64,000 nucleotides of DNA. It comes from Deroplatys truncata. Taxonomy: Eukaryota > Arthropoda > Insecta > Mantodea > Mantidae. A program made the translations under genes and the position numbers. A model generated the notes under the pieces. It did not search any database. It worked only from the letters and a program-made list of their open reading frames with translations, and was not told where the DNA came from. Position 1 is the stretch's first letter. Each line of letters opens with the position of its first letter. The stretch covers positions 8,618,001 through 8,682,000 of the forward strand of contig CM060985.1 of the NCBI GenBank assembly GCA_030765065.1. The letters run 5' to 3'. Shown here in pieces: positions 45,701 to 56,486 of this stretch.

Positions 45701-47485
45701 AAATGAAAAGCGTAATTTGTGTTTTTATGCATTTATGTCTTAGAATTAATAGATATAGAGAAATATGGCATTTAACAATTTAAATAATAATAAACAAGAT
45801 ACACCCTGGTTGTTCCAATTACAATCAAATTGAAAGGCATCTTCATACTTATAACATAGCTTTGAAATGAATGCTTCTGAATCAAACTCCCTCTGTGGCT
45901 GTTGCTCTTAGGCTATATATTTGAGTTCTGTGTGTTAGCATTGCCATATAACATGGATTTTGCAGAATGTCCACAACTTTATAGTAAATGAAACTAAAAA
46001 GACAAAAGTCCGCAATTTTTACTATATTTAATCTCAACTTCAAGTATAATTCTTTTTGAGCGAGGCCAATTTATTGTCACATAAGAAATGGGTTGCCTTC
46101 ATTCAAAATTGCAGGATATTATTTCTCCATTTGTAGTCTTAACATCAATGTAGAGAGAGCTTTTCCCTCATGAGTGCTCAGTGGACAGAAGAAAGGACTA
46201 GTTTAATGCAATGCTGCAAACACAATATAATATAGGTTGTAGTGCGTTTCATTGTGAACTATACCAGGTTCCTTTCTTCTGAGAAATACAATTGGTATAA
46301 AGAAAATTAAATATGTACTTAAGCTGAAGTATAATAAAGTAGCCCTCACAAAAATCTAGATTATTAATTAAATGCACATTTCTCCTGCATTAGGACTCTT
46401 TGTTCCTCAAAATTCCATTCCCTTAAATTGATTAAACTAACAGTAAGAAATGTCCTAGTTTTGGATTATCACGAGGGGGTTTGTGTGTGTGTGCAAGAGA
46501 GAGAGTGAGTCGCACACAAGGAAGAAAAATATGTTTATTAGAAGTGGAGAACTCAAAAACAAAAAGTAGATAAATGTCAAACATACATATTTTCAGTTTC
46601 TATGAATAAAATAATGAATTTCTTAGAAAAAGACGTATTTGTTATATCAAAGTTGTTTGAAAAAAATACCAAATTTCATAATTGTAACACACAACACATG
46701 CTAGATCTATTTGCCATGCAAAAACAACCAATCTCTTGGAAAAAATATGTTTCTGCATGCATTTGTGTATGACTGTTTTTATATCGATGGCTTACTGGCA
46801 AAACACCTTACCTGGCATTTTTTGAGAAATGCTGTTTTTATCATAATGAAAATGCAAGCCCTAGACACACATCCTGGCAAAACACCATAAGTGACCCTTT
46901 AACATTCAGTGAAAAAACCAAGTTTGCATTTTATGTTTTATTGTTTAAAATATTACTTTAGAGACCAAGAAGTAATCTTAATACTTCCCAGTTTCCAACT
47001 TGCTATCGTATATTTTATTTCCAAGTGGCTTGTAAGATAGTAATTCTGGCTCTTTAAGACAAAACTGATGATTGCTAACATTTGGTTCTATTCTTAATAA
47101 TGGGAGATAAGATAATTAACCTTTTTTTAGTTTATTGCAACAGAGAATGTTTTAATTAATATTATTACGGTGAATAATAATTATAACAATACAATGAATT
47201 GAAATGTTACAAACATTAACTTGTTTTGTTGCGATCAGTGAGCGTCTCTTACCTAATAAGATAAAATTAGCAAGACATATCTTGTCCATCTTAAGAAACC
47301 ATATTAATGAAACTGCATATTTCATGTGTGGAGTATCTATTTTCTATTCTATTAAACACCATTAATTCCCAATTTCAAATTGGTATTATAAATGTACAAG
47401 AATAAAAATAGCTTTTTGTCTCTCCTGAAAAATTTGTGATTTGACAGATATATTTAACGTATCGCCAATGATATGCACAGTTTAA
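45701..47485. other. Mostly unrecognised
   Basis: It contains the right arm of the long inverted repeat (46575-46765) and a GT/GA-rich patch near 46477-46515. Otherwise AT-rich with no recognisable feature. Confidence 0.45.
46575..46765. repeat. Right arm of a long inverted repeat
   Basis: catattttcagtttctatga, taccaaatttcataattgta, catgctagatctatttgcca and ttctgcatgcatttgtg pair with 43019-43205 in reverse. Between the arms lie the Tc1-like and mariner pseudogenes. Confidence 0.6.
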
Positions 47486-47623
47486 GATTTTTATTATTCT
47501 ATCTTTGCTATTTCACCGGAACTTACTGGGACAGTTTTGGAGACTCTTGTCTCCATCATCAGCCAAAACATGTCCCAGTAAGTTCTGGTGAAAAAAATAA
47601 GAAGTTATAATAATAAAAATCTG
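47486..47623. repeat. Hairpin element (small fold-back)
   Basis: The left arm atttttattattctatctt, then tttcaccggaacttactggg, is matched in reverse by tgtcccagtaagttctggtg, aaa, and taataataaaaat on the right. The middle has a second small hairpin, GGAGAC-TCTT-GTCTCC, followed by catcatcagcc. The middle words resemble the arm of the 53774-54764 element (gggagacggcttgttcccat then cgtcagc), suggesting a distant relation. Confidence 0.75.
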
Positions 47624-47994
47624 CAAAATATTTTTAAAAAAGATGCACTGATATGTTGTTATACTGAGCACAGTGATGTTTCTTTAGTAGGCAATGGAAG
47701 AACCAGTACTGATATCATGTCCTACCGCATGGTACACTGGGAAAGGAAATAGTAGTGGGGGCACTGACATGTCCCAGATAGTACACGATTGGGAACTTGA
47801 TTACAACATAAGTATCGCATACTGTTATAAGCAGATTCATTGTCTTGTGTTTGGTTGCTAAATTATGAACATTTGTGTGTATTGCTTGAAATTAAATATC
47901 TGCAATTTTTCTCTTATGTTTGCATATCATGACATTCTCAATTAAAAGTGAAAGCCTTCTGTGCAAGCATGTTCATCAACATGTTTATATTCTA

Positions 47995-49256
47995 CAGGGT
48001 GATTTATGAAGAACTGACACATTTATTTCTTTAATTGTTTCAAAATGAGTTATGCTACTGACAACTTATTATACCTGAAATGCAGAGGAATTTTGGGAGA
48101 TTATTTACCTCTATAGCAAATGTTGAAAATGTCCTCCATCCTGCATAAGGCACAACTCAACACGTCATTCCATGTTACTGGCCACTCGTTGGAGGACTTT
48201 GTGTCAATAGCTTGAATCTCCTGTGTAATGTTGTGCTTCAGATCATTCAATGTCTGGGGAAGTGTGGCATAAACCCTGTCTTTTAAGTAACCCCATAGAA
48301 AGAAGTCCGACAATGTCAAGCACGGAGATCTCGGTGGCCACAGGTTCTTGGAAATTATCCGATTGTCAAAGAAACTTGCAATTAGTGCCATGGATTCATT
48401 TGATGTATGGCATGTAGTGCCGTCCTGCTGAAAATTCCTTGACTCAGCTCTACATCGTCTAGTTGCTCAGCAAACTCCATGAAAATCCGTTGGTACTCTG
48501 CAGTGTTCACATTGTTTTAAAAAAAAAAATGGTCCCGCTATTCTCTGTAGGGATATTGTGCACCAAACTCCGATTTTAACTGGGTGCATAGGTGCTTCAT
48601 GAATAACATGTGGATTTTTGCTGGTCCAATTGCATGAGTTATTTGAGTTCACATAGCCGGATAAATGGAACCTTGCTTCATCTGTGAACCATCTGATGGA
48701 CAATATGGCAGGATTTTGCACGATGAACGCCTGAAACCAACGACAATAATTCAGTCGTGTATTCTTATCCGGTTCTGTAACTGATGGACAACCATAATCC
48801 TATACGGCCTTACGCCTGCACTTTTCACAGCTCTCTGACACATTGAGTAGCTGTACCCTGTCTCCTGCGACAAACGTCTTAATGATTTTTTGGATGACTG
48901 ATGCAGTTGTTTCCAATTTGTTTACCAGTCCCAGTATTGTGTTTCTTTGGGGAGGATTCCGAACACCAAATTCTCTGTGCTATGCCCTTTGAGTAGCTGT
49001 AATTGAATTCGTAATTCAATATTGCTTTACAAGGAAGAGTCGTTCATTTAATGTGTACTCCATTTTCACATTGACTAGAACAAAATCTCAAAAACAGTTG
49101 CCGACAATAAAACTAACAATTATGGTAAAACATGAACATCTGCGCATCTAGTGACACGCAATCGAAACTGCGGAACATTCTGCTAAAAGTGGGGCATTGA
49201 GTGAATTTCAAACAGAATAATTAAAGAAATGTGTCAGTTCTTCATAAATCACCCTA
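47995..49256. mobile_element. Tc1/mariner-superfamily element, complete length, TA target site
   Basis: Near-perfect inverted ends of about 40 bp: agggtgatttatgaagaact then gacacatttatttctttaat on the left, and the reverse complement, ending tcttcataaatcaccct, on the right. TA flanks both sides (47993-47994 and 49257-49258). Length is 1262 bp. The single reverse-strand transposase is broken (next entry). Confidence 0.88.
48108..49065 (-). pseudogene. Transposase of the 47995-49256 element, inactivated
   Basis: On the - strand it starts MEYTLNERLFLVKQY near 49062, with stops soon after. Recognisable blocks in order: SSKKSLRRLSQETGYS (HTH), DEARFHLSGYVNSNNSCNW (first catalytic Asp in DEA), HPVKIGVWCTIS, RIAGPFFF, FQQDGTTCHTS (second Asp), FFDNRIISKNLWPPRSP, then LSDFFLWGYLKDRVY (third Asp kept in LSD; the preceding SPDL is SPCL), and TLNDLKHNITQEIQAID. 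There are several frameshifts and stops. The same broad lineage as the pseudogene at 23464 but not the same family. Confidence 0.85.
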
Positions 49257-49258
49257 TA

Positions 49259-50127
49259 ATATCTAGTCCATGTAAATCCTTTAGGTGGTGTTTTATAGCC
49301 TGTGTCTTTTAGGAATAATAGTGCTTTACAATGGTTAAAGAATTATCAAAATATTTTGAGTAGTTTCCAAAAATAACTCTATTTAGTTAAATGCAAATTT
49401 TCTCTTTTATTACTAGGTCATCCAAATATCTTGGAACCAGAGCTTCACGACAGGCCTAAGCTGATAACAGTAGCGAACTTGTGTGCACAAATAACTGGTT
49501 TAGTCAAGGTGTCTCAATTCAGCGACACTAATGGCCTAATTATTCTATTCCACATTGTGCGTTTATTAATTGTATGTCCAAACAGAATCTTCTCAAGCTA
49601 TCACATTATTAAAAGAGAATTTTCAAGTCTGGGACGATTCCTAGATTACTTAATAAATTTTGTGAAATAGGAAGTGTTCTTGATGAGAAGTGAGGAAGAT
49701 GACCTACAGAAACTCTTCATGACATTGGTTATTTGGGTTAAAACTCTACAAATGTACTATGGTACAAGAACTTAAACTGGGTTTGTAAGATTAGTTTTAA
49801 ATAATGTGCACAACAGAGAAATTGATGTGGTTCTGTTTTCAGACCAAGTGTGATGTAATTTTATGTGGGTACATAAATGCTCAAAACTGCTAACATTAGA
49901 GTGCTGAAAACCTAACCTGTATAATCAGGAACCTCTCTATGACAAGAAAGCAGGGGTATGGTCTGTTGAGAGAATAATAGTCCCAACTTTTTTGTTGAAT
50001 TAATCAAGAGGGAACTAGCTTTGTGTCTTTTTAGCAGTAGATGGCTCATACAGGCAATTCACGTGTGGATGATAAAGTTATTAGCTATAACCCTCAAGAT
50101 CGCATGATTTAACATTATCTAAAAGAT
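49259..50127. other. Nothing firm
   Basis: An open frame of 79 codons (49431-49670) preceded by tactag gives HPNILEPELHDRPKLITVAN and more. I do not recognise it, and its second half is AT-driven. Left uncalled. Confidence 0.35.
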
Positions 50128-50239
50128 AAATGCTGGGTTTCATCAACCGTCATTCAAGGCATTTGAAGATTCTCAAACTGTTGACGGTTTGTCAAAATCA
50201 GAACTTTGTTTCACCAATGTGCAGGATAGAAATAACCAT

Positions 50240-50520
50240 TTTTATGAAACGAATGATGTAAAATTTGTGACTCATTACAGATTATCAAACTAAGTTGAAA
50301 ATATTGGAACAAACTGAACCCACAGTGAAATACCCTATGAACAGAAATCAGTCACTTTTACCAGTTAGTGGTAACATTCAGATATTTCTCCATAGGATAT
50401 TCAGTGCTGTTAATGGTGACTACAACAGAGTTTCAAAATCTACGGTATGCAGGTATGTGGAGAGAGTAACGGCAGCAATAGTTTCCTTACGGCCAAGAAT
50501 TTTATGGAATTGCAAATTTT
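50240..50520 (+). pseudogene. PIF/Harbinger (HARBI1-like) transposase remnant
   Basis: Readable stretch KYPMNRNQSLLPVS, FLHRIFSAVNGDYNRVSKST and VCRYVERVTAAIVSLRPRIL. The pattern 'N-LS-E----LRF-A-G-FQ--GD--G-S--TVCR-V-RV--AI--LRP' is that of Harbinger transposases just before the DDE domain. There is a frame change inside and nothing recognisable after 50530. Confidence 0.7.
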
Positions 50521-50635
50521 TCTGGCATTGTAGACACCATTAACTAGTGTTTTGTCACCTGGTGGACATAATGCAAAAGCATATAGTATATTCAGCTGGT
50601 TTGCAGTGAAAGTTTACGAATTACCAACATAAATA

Positions 50636-50845
50636 TTGAATATAAAAGCAGAATTTCGCTTTATAGGATTTATACTAATGGGGGATTTAAATGTGAGTGT
50701 GGGAGAGTTGGAGGAATTTAGCAAAATATGGACTAGGCACAGCAACGACAAGGTGGTAAATGAAGAGGTATTAAAATTAATTCAGTTCTATGAGAGTAAT
50801 GCATTTGATTCTTTCAATGTAAAGCCACTAATGACTGGAGGGTAA
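50636..50845 (+). pseudogene. LINE endonuclease scrap
   Basis: The frame reads AEFRFIGFILMGDLNVSVGE and then LEEFSKIWTRHSNDK. GDLN-x-x-x-G is the catalytic GDFN/GDLN motif of AP-type endonucleases in non-LTR retrotransposons. It has no continuation into a reverse transcriptase. Confidence 0.5.
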
Positions 50846-50929
50846 GTCTAAAAAAGTAGGAAATGACACAACATAACATCTCAATCTGTAGACCCTACAG
50901 TGAGCTAGACCAGCTTAAAGAAAACTAGT

Positions 50930-51470
50930 CTACTCTAGGATGTAGATTACATCATAATTACATTGTGTACTTGTATGTAAATGAATTGTAGTTCTTATGT
51001 AGAGTACGTTAGAGGTAAAAAGTTTTAAAACAATATTATTTATACTTAATGTAGTTATAAAATTCAGTAACATTTTATAGTCAGTTATTTTTTTGAATGA
51101 AAAAAACTCTCCTCTGTATAGAAGGTGTGAGTGATGAGATATCTTTTTAATGCTAACTTGAATTTATTTTTATTAGTTTTCAGTTCCTTAATATATGAAG
51201 GAAGCGAATTAAATAATACTATACCATTGTAGTAAGCCCCTTTTTGGAATACTTGTAGGTTATTGCTTGCCTGTGTAAGTCCTGCCCATTTCTGGTTTGT
51301 TTGCTGTGTATGTCTGAATTTTTTATGAACACTTCTGGGTGGTCAACCACAGTTAAAACTACAGCTAAAATATACTCACAGGCTAATGGTAGAATTCCAA
51401 ATGTTTTGAATAGAGGTTTACAATGAGTTGATTGCTTTACACCTGCCATTATTCTTAGTACCTTTTTTTT
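50930..51470 (-). pseudogene. LINE ORF2 C-terminal fragment
   Basis: On the - strand: IMAGVKQSTHCKPLFKTFGI, LPLACEYILAVVLTVVDHPE, FIKNSDIHSKQTRN, then with a frame change LQVFQKGAYYNGIVLFNSLP and SYIKELKTNKNKFKLALKRY. The order R-M-G-----S-C--LFK---ILPL---YI, N--IH---TR, --Y-KG-YY-GI--FN-LP is the standard C-terminal tail of LINE ORF2 in arthropods. The upstream part is missing. Confidence 0.85.
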
Positions 51471-52318
51471 GCAAAAGAAATTAATACTGTGGAATGAAGG
51501 CCGTGACAGAACAGTTCAAGTAGAGTTCCAACCACACAAAATTCTGAATTAATTCTGAGTGTGTTGGTATTAGTTTGGAACTGTGTTGAAACAAACCTAT
51601 TAACAACAATACACATGCCCTCTATATATTTAAACTAGAATACCTCGATGGGTTGGCAATATGTAATGTTCTTCTGTTTGCATGGTTGAGAAACACGAAG
51701 ACCAGCCACTTTCCTAGAGCATTTCCCACCAAGTATGTAACCTTGAATACGCGAAAATTCTTTCATGTTAGAAATATTAGATGGTTACTGAGAACCAAAG
51801 AAATTGTACCTAGAAGGATTTTTGAAAACCAGAAACCGATTTCCCAACTAGGGGAGTTTTTATGGAAAGTGAAGGTGAAATGCAAATGGTCACTTTAAAA
51901 ACATGCAAATTTAGATTAATTTTTAATTGACAAAGAACATCTATGAAATATGTTTTTTGTATTTGTATACTGAACCAATTATGGCTGGCCAAATAAGTAG
52001 GGTTCAGTCCATAACCATGTATGAACTTAACACATAAATAAATTATCAATATTGTAGCATATTCTGTTCATGACATCTGTATATTTGACAAGGGGAGATG
52101 GTATTTTGTACTTGTTAACACTGATTACCAAGGGGCGTGTTGTTTTGTTTTCAAAGCACAGTCTCAGCCAATGAAGGAAACATTACTATTGCCAGCCTTC
52201 ACAAACCTATGTAACAAGTCGTCATAGTTAACGAACCATCATTTTGATGCGATTGTCATGGATGTGTTAGTTATATCCCTCAAGCTAAATTTACAGACGG
52301 TTGGTGAATGAAACCCAG

Positions 52319-53773
52319 CAAAAGTGTATAAAATGAATATGCACCATTTAGATGAACTTGATGATAACATTTGCCAAAAGATCAATTCCATTTCTCAAAC
52401 AGAAGTAAGGGTACTATCATAAGATGCCAGAAATGAACGCGACAGCAGCCAGTTCAGGCTCTCATATTGGTCAGTGATAGCTTATTGGCTGAGCACACCA
52501 CTTCAGTAACAATGCTGTGATATATGGATGACCCAGTATATGCTTGTTTACCAAGACTTAACACACCATTATCTCCATTTTCAGAAAACTTTAACACGTT
52601 CACAAACTTCTCTAAATGTGGCTTCTAGCAAAACGACAGAACCAGAAAATTGCCTTTGTATTTACAAATAACAGCATCGAGCATTTCTGAGATGAGCTAA
52701 TGACCTGGTAAATAATGTTATTGAAGTGTTGCCTCAGAGAAAAACGAGGTTTGCTACATTTTTTATCAGAATCTCCTGATTAAAAAGGTTTATTTTTATT
52801 TCTATCTTGAGTTAATGTGTTTCTGTTACAGAAGAAAGACTGAACGTGAACTGAAGGAAGTCTGCAACCTTAATATAAATATTGTGAACAATTAAATTAG
52901 TGATGCTATACTGTCATCAGAGACAATTTTCTTCAAGACAATATCTTAAAAATAGCTGAATTACTCTTTTATGCAAAATGAGGGGAAATGTAATAAAAAT
53001 GTACACAATACAAATATTTTGATAACTAAATGAACAGAGCATTTTCCCCTCAAAATTTAATTAGATTATTACTAGTCTTAGTATCTTTTAAGTATTTAAT
53101 GATTTATTTGAAGTTTGTATTCTGATTGAATGCTCAATAGAGTAATATATTTGCTTAAATTTACCATCTAAGTGCTTATGTATTGTTTAAAAGCATTTTG
53201 TGATATTTTAGTACAACATCGTCTCAGAGTGAGAAATTGCTTTAACATTTTCAGGTTACCATACAAAGTATTTTCAAAGAAGTTATTCAATATTGCATTG
53301 CTTTATGAATTTATATTTTGTTTAGGAATGAATAAAAGTGTCTTTCAAGATTCTTGTTTTAATTCTTAAAGCTTATATTCCATCCAGCCCAAGAAAGGGT
53401 CCTGGTGTAAACGAACACACATGCCACTGCCGCAGTGAATAAAAATATTTGTTACTGCACGTATTAACACACTTCAAATAATAAAGATGGTATTTTAATA
53501 ATTGTTTCATTTATTATCATGGTCATGCAGACTGGAGTAAAGCAACAGTGGCAAAATTGTTAAAAAATGTGTTTAACCTTTTGTTTGAGTGTTATGATAT
53601 TAAGGAAGCAACTGGCATGTCTATGTAAACAGTTGTAGACAGGTCGATTATAAACAATATCATTGCGCTAATGCCTGAGGATTTTGTTTAACATGCAAGT
53701 TTTTACTAATAAAAGATATTTAATCCATTGACTAATTTTGAAGATTTAGAAGCTAGTAACAGTGATGTGTCAT
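52319..53773. other. Nothing recognised
   Basis: AT-rich with no coding signature. Short frames (for example 53172-53369) are unsupported. Confidence 0.45.
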
Positions 53774-53891
53774 AATTTAAAATAGAGAGTTGAGGGTTGT
53801 TACACTACATCACTATAATATTCTTACTTGAACGCGTTTCGGGAGACGGCTTGTTCCCATCGTCAGCATTTTCTCTCAACATTTCTCTCAG

Positions 53892-54113
53892 TTGACTAGA
53901 CAAAAGGGTAACATCCATCGTCCCAGTACAAAGCTTTCTTGCTTCCAGAAAGGTGTATATTATGAGACCATAAAAATATTTAATACTCTCCCTAATGATC
54001 TTAAGAGAAAAGTTGACAACTTCAATGTCTTTAAAACTGCTGTTAAAGAGTACCTATGCTCAAAAGCATATTATTCTGTACAAGATTATCTTAATGACAA
54101 ATTATCCTACTGA
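53892..54113 (+). pseudogene. LINE ORF2 C-terminus inside the inverted-repeat element
   Basis: TRQKGNIHRPSTKLSCFQKG, then VYYETIKIFNTLPNDLKRKV and DNFNVFKTAVKEYLCSKAYY, ending at a stop at 54111-54113. This is the normal last 70 or so residues of an arthropod LINE ORF2 (N-H-P----F-KGVYY--IKIFN-LP--LK, F-K-A-K-YL). The frame is intact up to its natural stop, but everything upstream, including RT and endonuclease, is absent. Confidence 0.85.
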
Positions 54114-54628
54114 TACTACTTATATAGCTCTGTAAGTAGTATTAGTAAATATTAATGACAATTGCCAGTCATATTTGATATCTGCTCTAGAATTAATGAA
54201 GCTATTTAAATGTATGTATATTAAGAACTGACAGTAAATGCTATGCATTACACATCAAATAGAACAAAATGATCAGACTAACAAAGGTAAAATCCTAGTG
54301 AATGTTAAAATAACTGTTCTTGCCTATACGTATGTTAACCTTATAACAGTAAGGAGGTATACAACTCTGTAATAAATTATACTTGATTTGTTTCATTTTG
54401 TATATAATATGTCCTTATTTTATTTTAAATGTTCTGTATACTATGTAATATTTATGTATATATGTAACTTTATTGTACATTTCCTTAACACGCATATAGT
54501 ATTTGTATTTTATTTCAAATGTTCCATATTCTATGTAATATTTATGTTTATATATAATTTTTGTACATTTCCTTGACATGTTCTATGTTCACAAGTCTTT
54601 ATGGCTGCTAGTGAACTCACAGAATACA

Positions 54629-54670
54629 ATCTAATCTAATCTAATCTAATCTAATCTAATCTAATCTAAT
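54629..54670 (+). repeat. (CTAAT)n tail
   Basis: Eight tandem CTAAT units directly follow the LINE 3' UTR (agtgaactcacagaatacaa) and run into the right 97-bp arm. A short tandem repeat tail of this sort is how several LINE clades end. Confidence 0.92.
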
Positions 54671-54764
54671 GCTGACGATGGGAACAAGCCGTCTCCCGAA
54701 ACGCGTTCAAGTAAGAATATTATAGTGATGTAGTGTAACAACCCTCAACTCTCTATTTTAAATT

Positions 54765-55510
54765 TAATCCATTCTTGAACTAGTACAGTTTAAACAAGTA
54801 TAGGGATATGTATTTCTTTAATACTCAAAGCTGGTAAAGTGAAAAACAGCATGTGGTAACAATGACAAGTTCTTGAGCTCCCGAAAGCAAAACAGCTGGG
54901 CAGCTGTTAAGGTGAAAGAGAGGAACATCCACCATGCATTCACTAAACATCAAAGCGTGGCGTTATACTATGTGCATTATTTATGTTAGGACCCATTCTC
55001 AGGCTGGAAGGGTTATATACCACCGCCAGCTGTAACATTGTACTTGACAGCTAGCGTTTAAGTTGGTACACTCGCATAAAACAGATGAAAAGCTTTAACT
55101 GTTTGACTTCCTAAGCCAATCACAAGGCAGCATTCCGGATGGTCGATGACAAAGCGGAACAGCAATTGGAAGCGGTTCTGTTGCTGGATGTAGCTATTCC
55201 CAACAACGTGCTTCAGTTTGTGAATGTCTAGCACAAGTGTCGAGTTATTCTTTGCAAGCTACATATTGTTCATTGTTATTTGTATTTCTGGTTATTGTTT
55301 TATAATTTTGTTATTGTTCATTTATACATGTATATATTTATCTATTTTATATATATTTGATTCATATGATTTATTTATACAAGATTTAAGTGCGACAATG
55401 TCTGAAAAACAATGTCGATCGCTGAGTGATGATTCACGAAGTGAAAATCCTTTGTGCCACTTAATAGTCAGGCATTGGAACTACTGATGAGGACCGGGAA
55501 TTCTTTGAGG
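54765..55510. other. Nothing recognised
   Basis: AT-rich, no signature. A hydrophobic frame at 55224-55487 is composition-driven. Confidence 0.4.
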
Positions 55511-55519
55511 AGTACGTGA

Positions 55520-55892
55520 AGCTTCACGGCCATCCCTCTATTCCTGCTGATAAAGCCGTACACTGTCACTTCAACCCTATCGAATTAGTGTGGAGTGACA
55601 TGGAGGTTTATGTGAGGGAGAACAATAAGTCATTAACCATTTACGAGGTGGAAAGGCTTTTGCGGGAAGGTGTGGGGCTGTGGAAGCGGCTTCGTGGAAG
55701 AAGAAAGTAGATCATGTGAATAAGCTAATACGAAAAGCACAAGAAATAGATGGAATTATTAGTGAGTGTGTACCATTAGTGACATGCCTTGGTGAAGAAG
55801 ACAATAATAATGATGATGATGATAATGACCATGATGCTTCCGAAGATGATGATGACAGGGATTTGGATGGAACTGAGCCATTGCAGTTTTAA
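55520..55892 (+). pseudogene. Tc1/IS630-type transposase C-terminal remnant
   Basis: HCHFNPIELVWSDMEVYVRE then NNKSLTIYEVERLLREGV, a frame change near 55672, and WKKKVDHVNKLIRKAQEID. The block H-C--NPIELVW---K-YV--NN corresponds to the third catalytic region of Tc1/IS630-like transposases (with N-x-IE), followed by the usual C-terminal helix and an acidic Asp-rich end (DDDDNDHDASEDDDD) before a stop at 55892. The N-terminal two thirds are missing. It is not a host gene. Confidence 0.7.
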
Positions 55893-56173
55893 TCTGTGAG
55901 TGAAAATAACTTTGTTATTGCATACTTATAATTTGTTTTATTTCTCCTCATTGTAGTAGGCAAGTTTGCATTATTTTGTTTCTATATTGTCAAAAAGTGC
56001 ATAATTTATTCTACTTATGCTGCAATGTTTGTGCAGAGTTATTTTCAAACAACAATACAAAATAGTTATTATTCATTGACATTCGCTACTTACGTGCACT
56101 TTTTGTATGTGGCTTAGACACGATAGAACTATCAGCTGTTGTTGTTTACTAACCACTCTGACAATGTCACAAC
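55893..56173. other. Nothing recognised
   Basis: Short AT-rich gap before the SINE target site. Confidence 0.4.
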
Positions 56174-56486
56174 CACAATATAGCCAGTCCTCTGTGGACT
56201 AGTGGTACCGTGCTAGCTTCTAGTTCCCAAGGTCGCAGGTTCAAACCCGGCGGAGGGCGATGGATATTTTCGGGTGTAAAAATCCTTAGCACGGCTTCCT
56301 TCGGAAGGGAAGTAAAGCTGGTGGTACCGTGTTGTAGATTTACGGCATGTAAAAGAACCTCAAGCCTGATAAAGAGGCCTCTGAGCAAAATTACCAGTGT
56401 TTCACGCCCAATATAGAATGGGATGCTAAGGACCATAGTAGTTAAAGAGCGCCCATAAAAAAAAAAAACTCAACACAATATAGCCA
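56174..56486 (+). repeat. tRNA-derived SINE, family A-SINE, copy 2, with 13-bp target duplication
   Basis: The body 56187-56473 is flanked by exact copies of CACAATATAGCCA (56174-56186 and 56474-56486). The head gtcctctgtggactagtggt (A box TGGACTAGTGG) is followed by ggtcgcaggttcaaacccgg (B box GGTTCAAACCC). The body shares ggcttccttcggaagggaag and ctcaagcctgataaagaggc with the other copies. The tail is an A-run then ctcaa. It is the best preserved copy in the window, and the intact duplication points to recent insertion. Confidence 0.95.

Larger units (their letters stand above)
50128..52318. mobile_element. Possible PIF/Harbinger element with a nested LINE piece
   Basis: tgctgggtttcatcaaccgt at 50128 reappears in reverse at 52294-52318 (gacggttggtgaatg then aaacccagca). 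The inverted word is about 20 bp with one small indel. A Harbinger-type transposase remnant lies inside (50295-50520), and a reverse-strand LINE end (about 50930-51470) sits within. No target duplication is clear, so the boundaries are tentative. Confidence 0.4.
53774..54764. mobile_element. Element with 97-bp perfect inverted ends enclosing a LINE tail
   Basis: Positions 53774-53870 and 54668-54764 are exact reverse complements by eye over 97 bp. The arm runs from aatttaaaatagagagttga through acgcgtttcgggagacggct to cccatcgtcagcatt. The 797 bp inside are the end of a LINE ORF2, its 3' UTR and a (CTAAT)n tail directly fused to the right arm. TTAA occurs at both outer edges but lies in palindromic text, so a TTAA target site is uncertain. 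A decayed single end of the same kind lies at 33205-33249. Confidence 0.9.

Noticed and set aside
48101-48391. 96-codon frame as a host gene
   Set aside because: It is the C-terminal part of the transposase in the 47995-49256 element.
49431-49670. 79-codon frame after a tactag acceptor-like site
   Set aside because: First half looks protein-like but there is no recognisable family, no donor, and the second half is low-complexity.
55224-55487. Hydrophobic 87-codon frame resembling a membrane protein
   Set aside because: AT-rich composition alone gives Ile/Leu/Tyr/Phe runs; no support from context.
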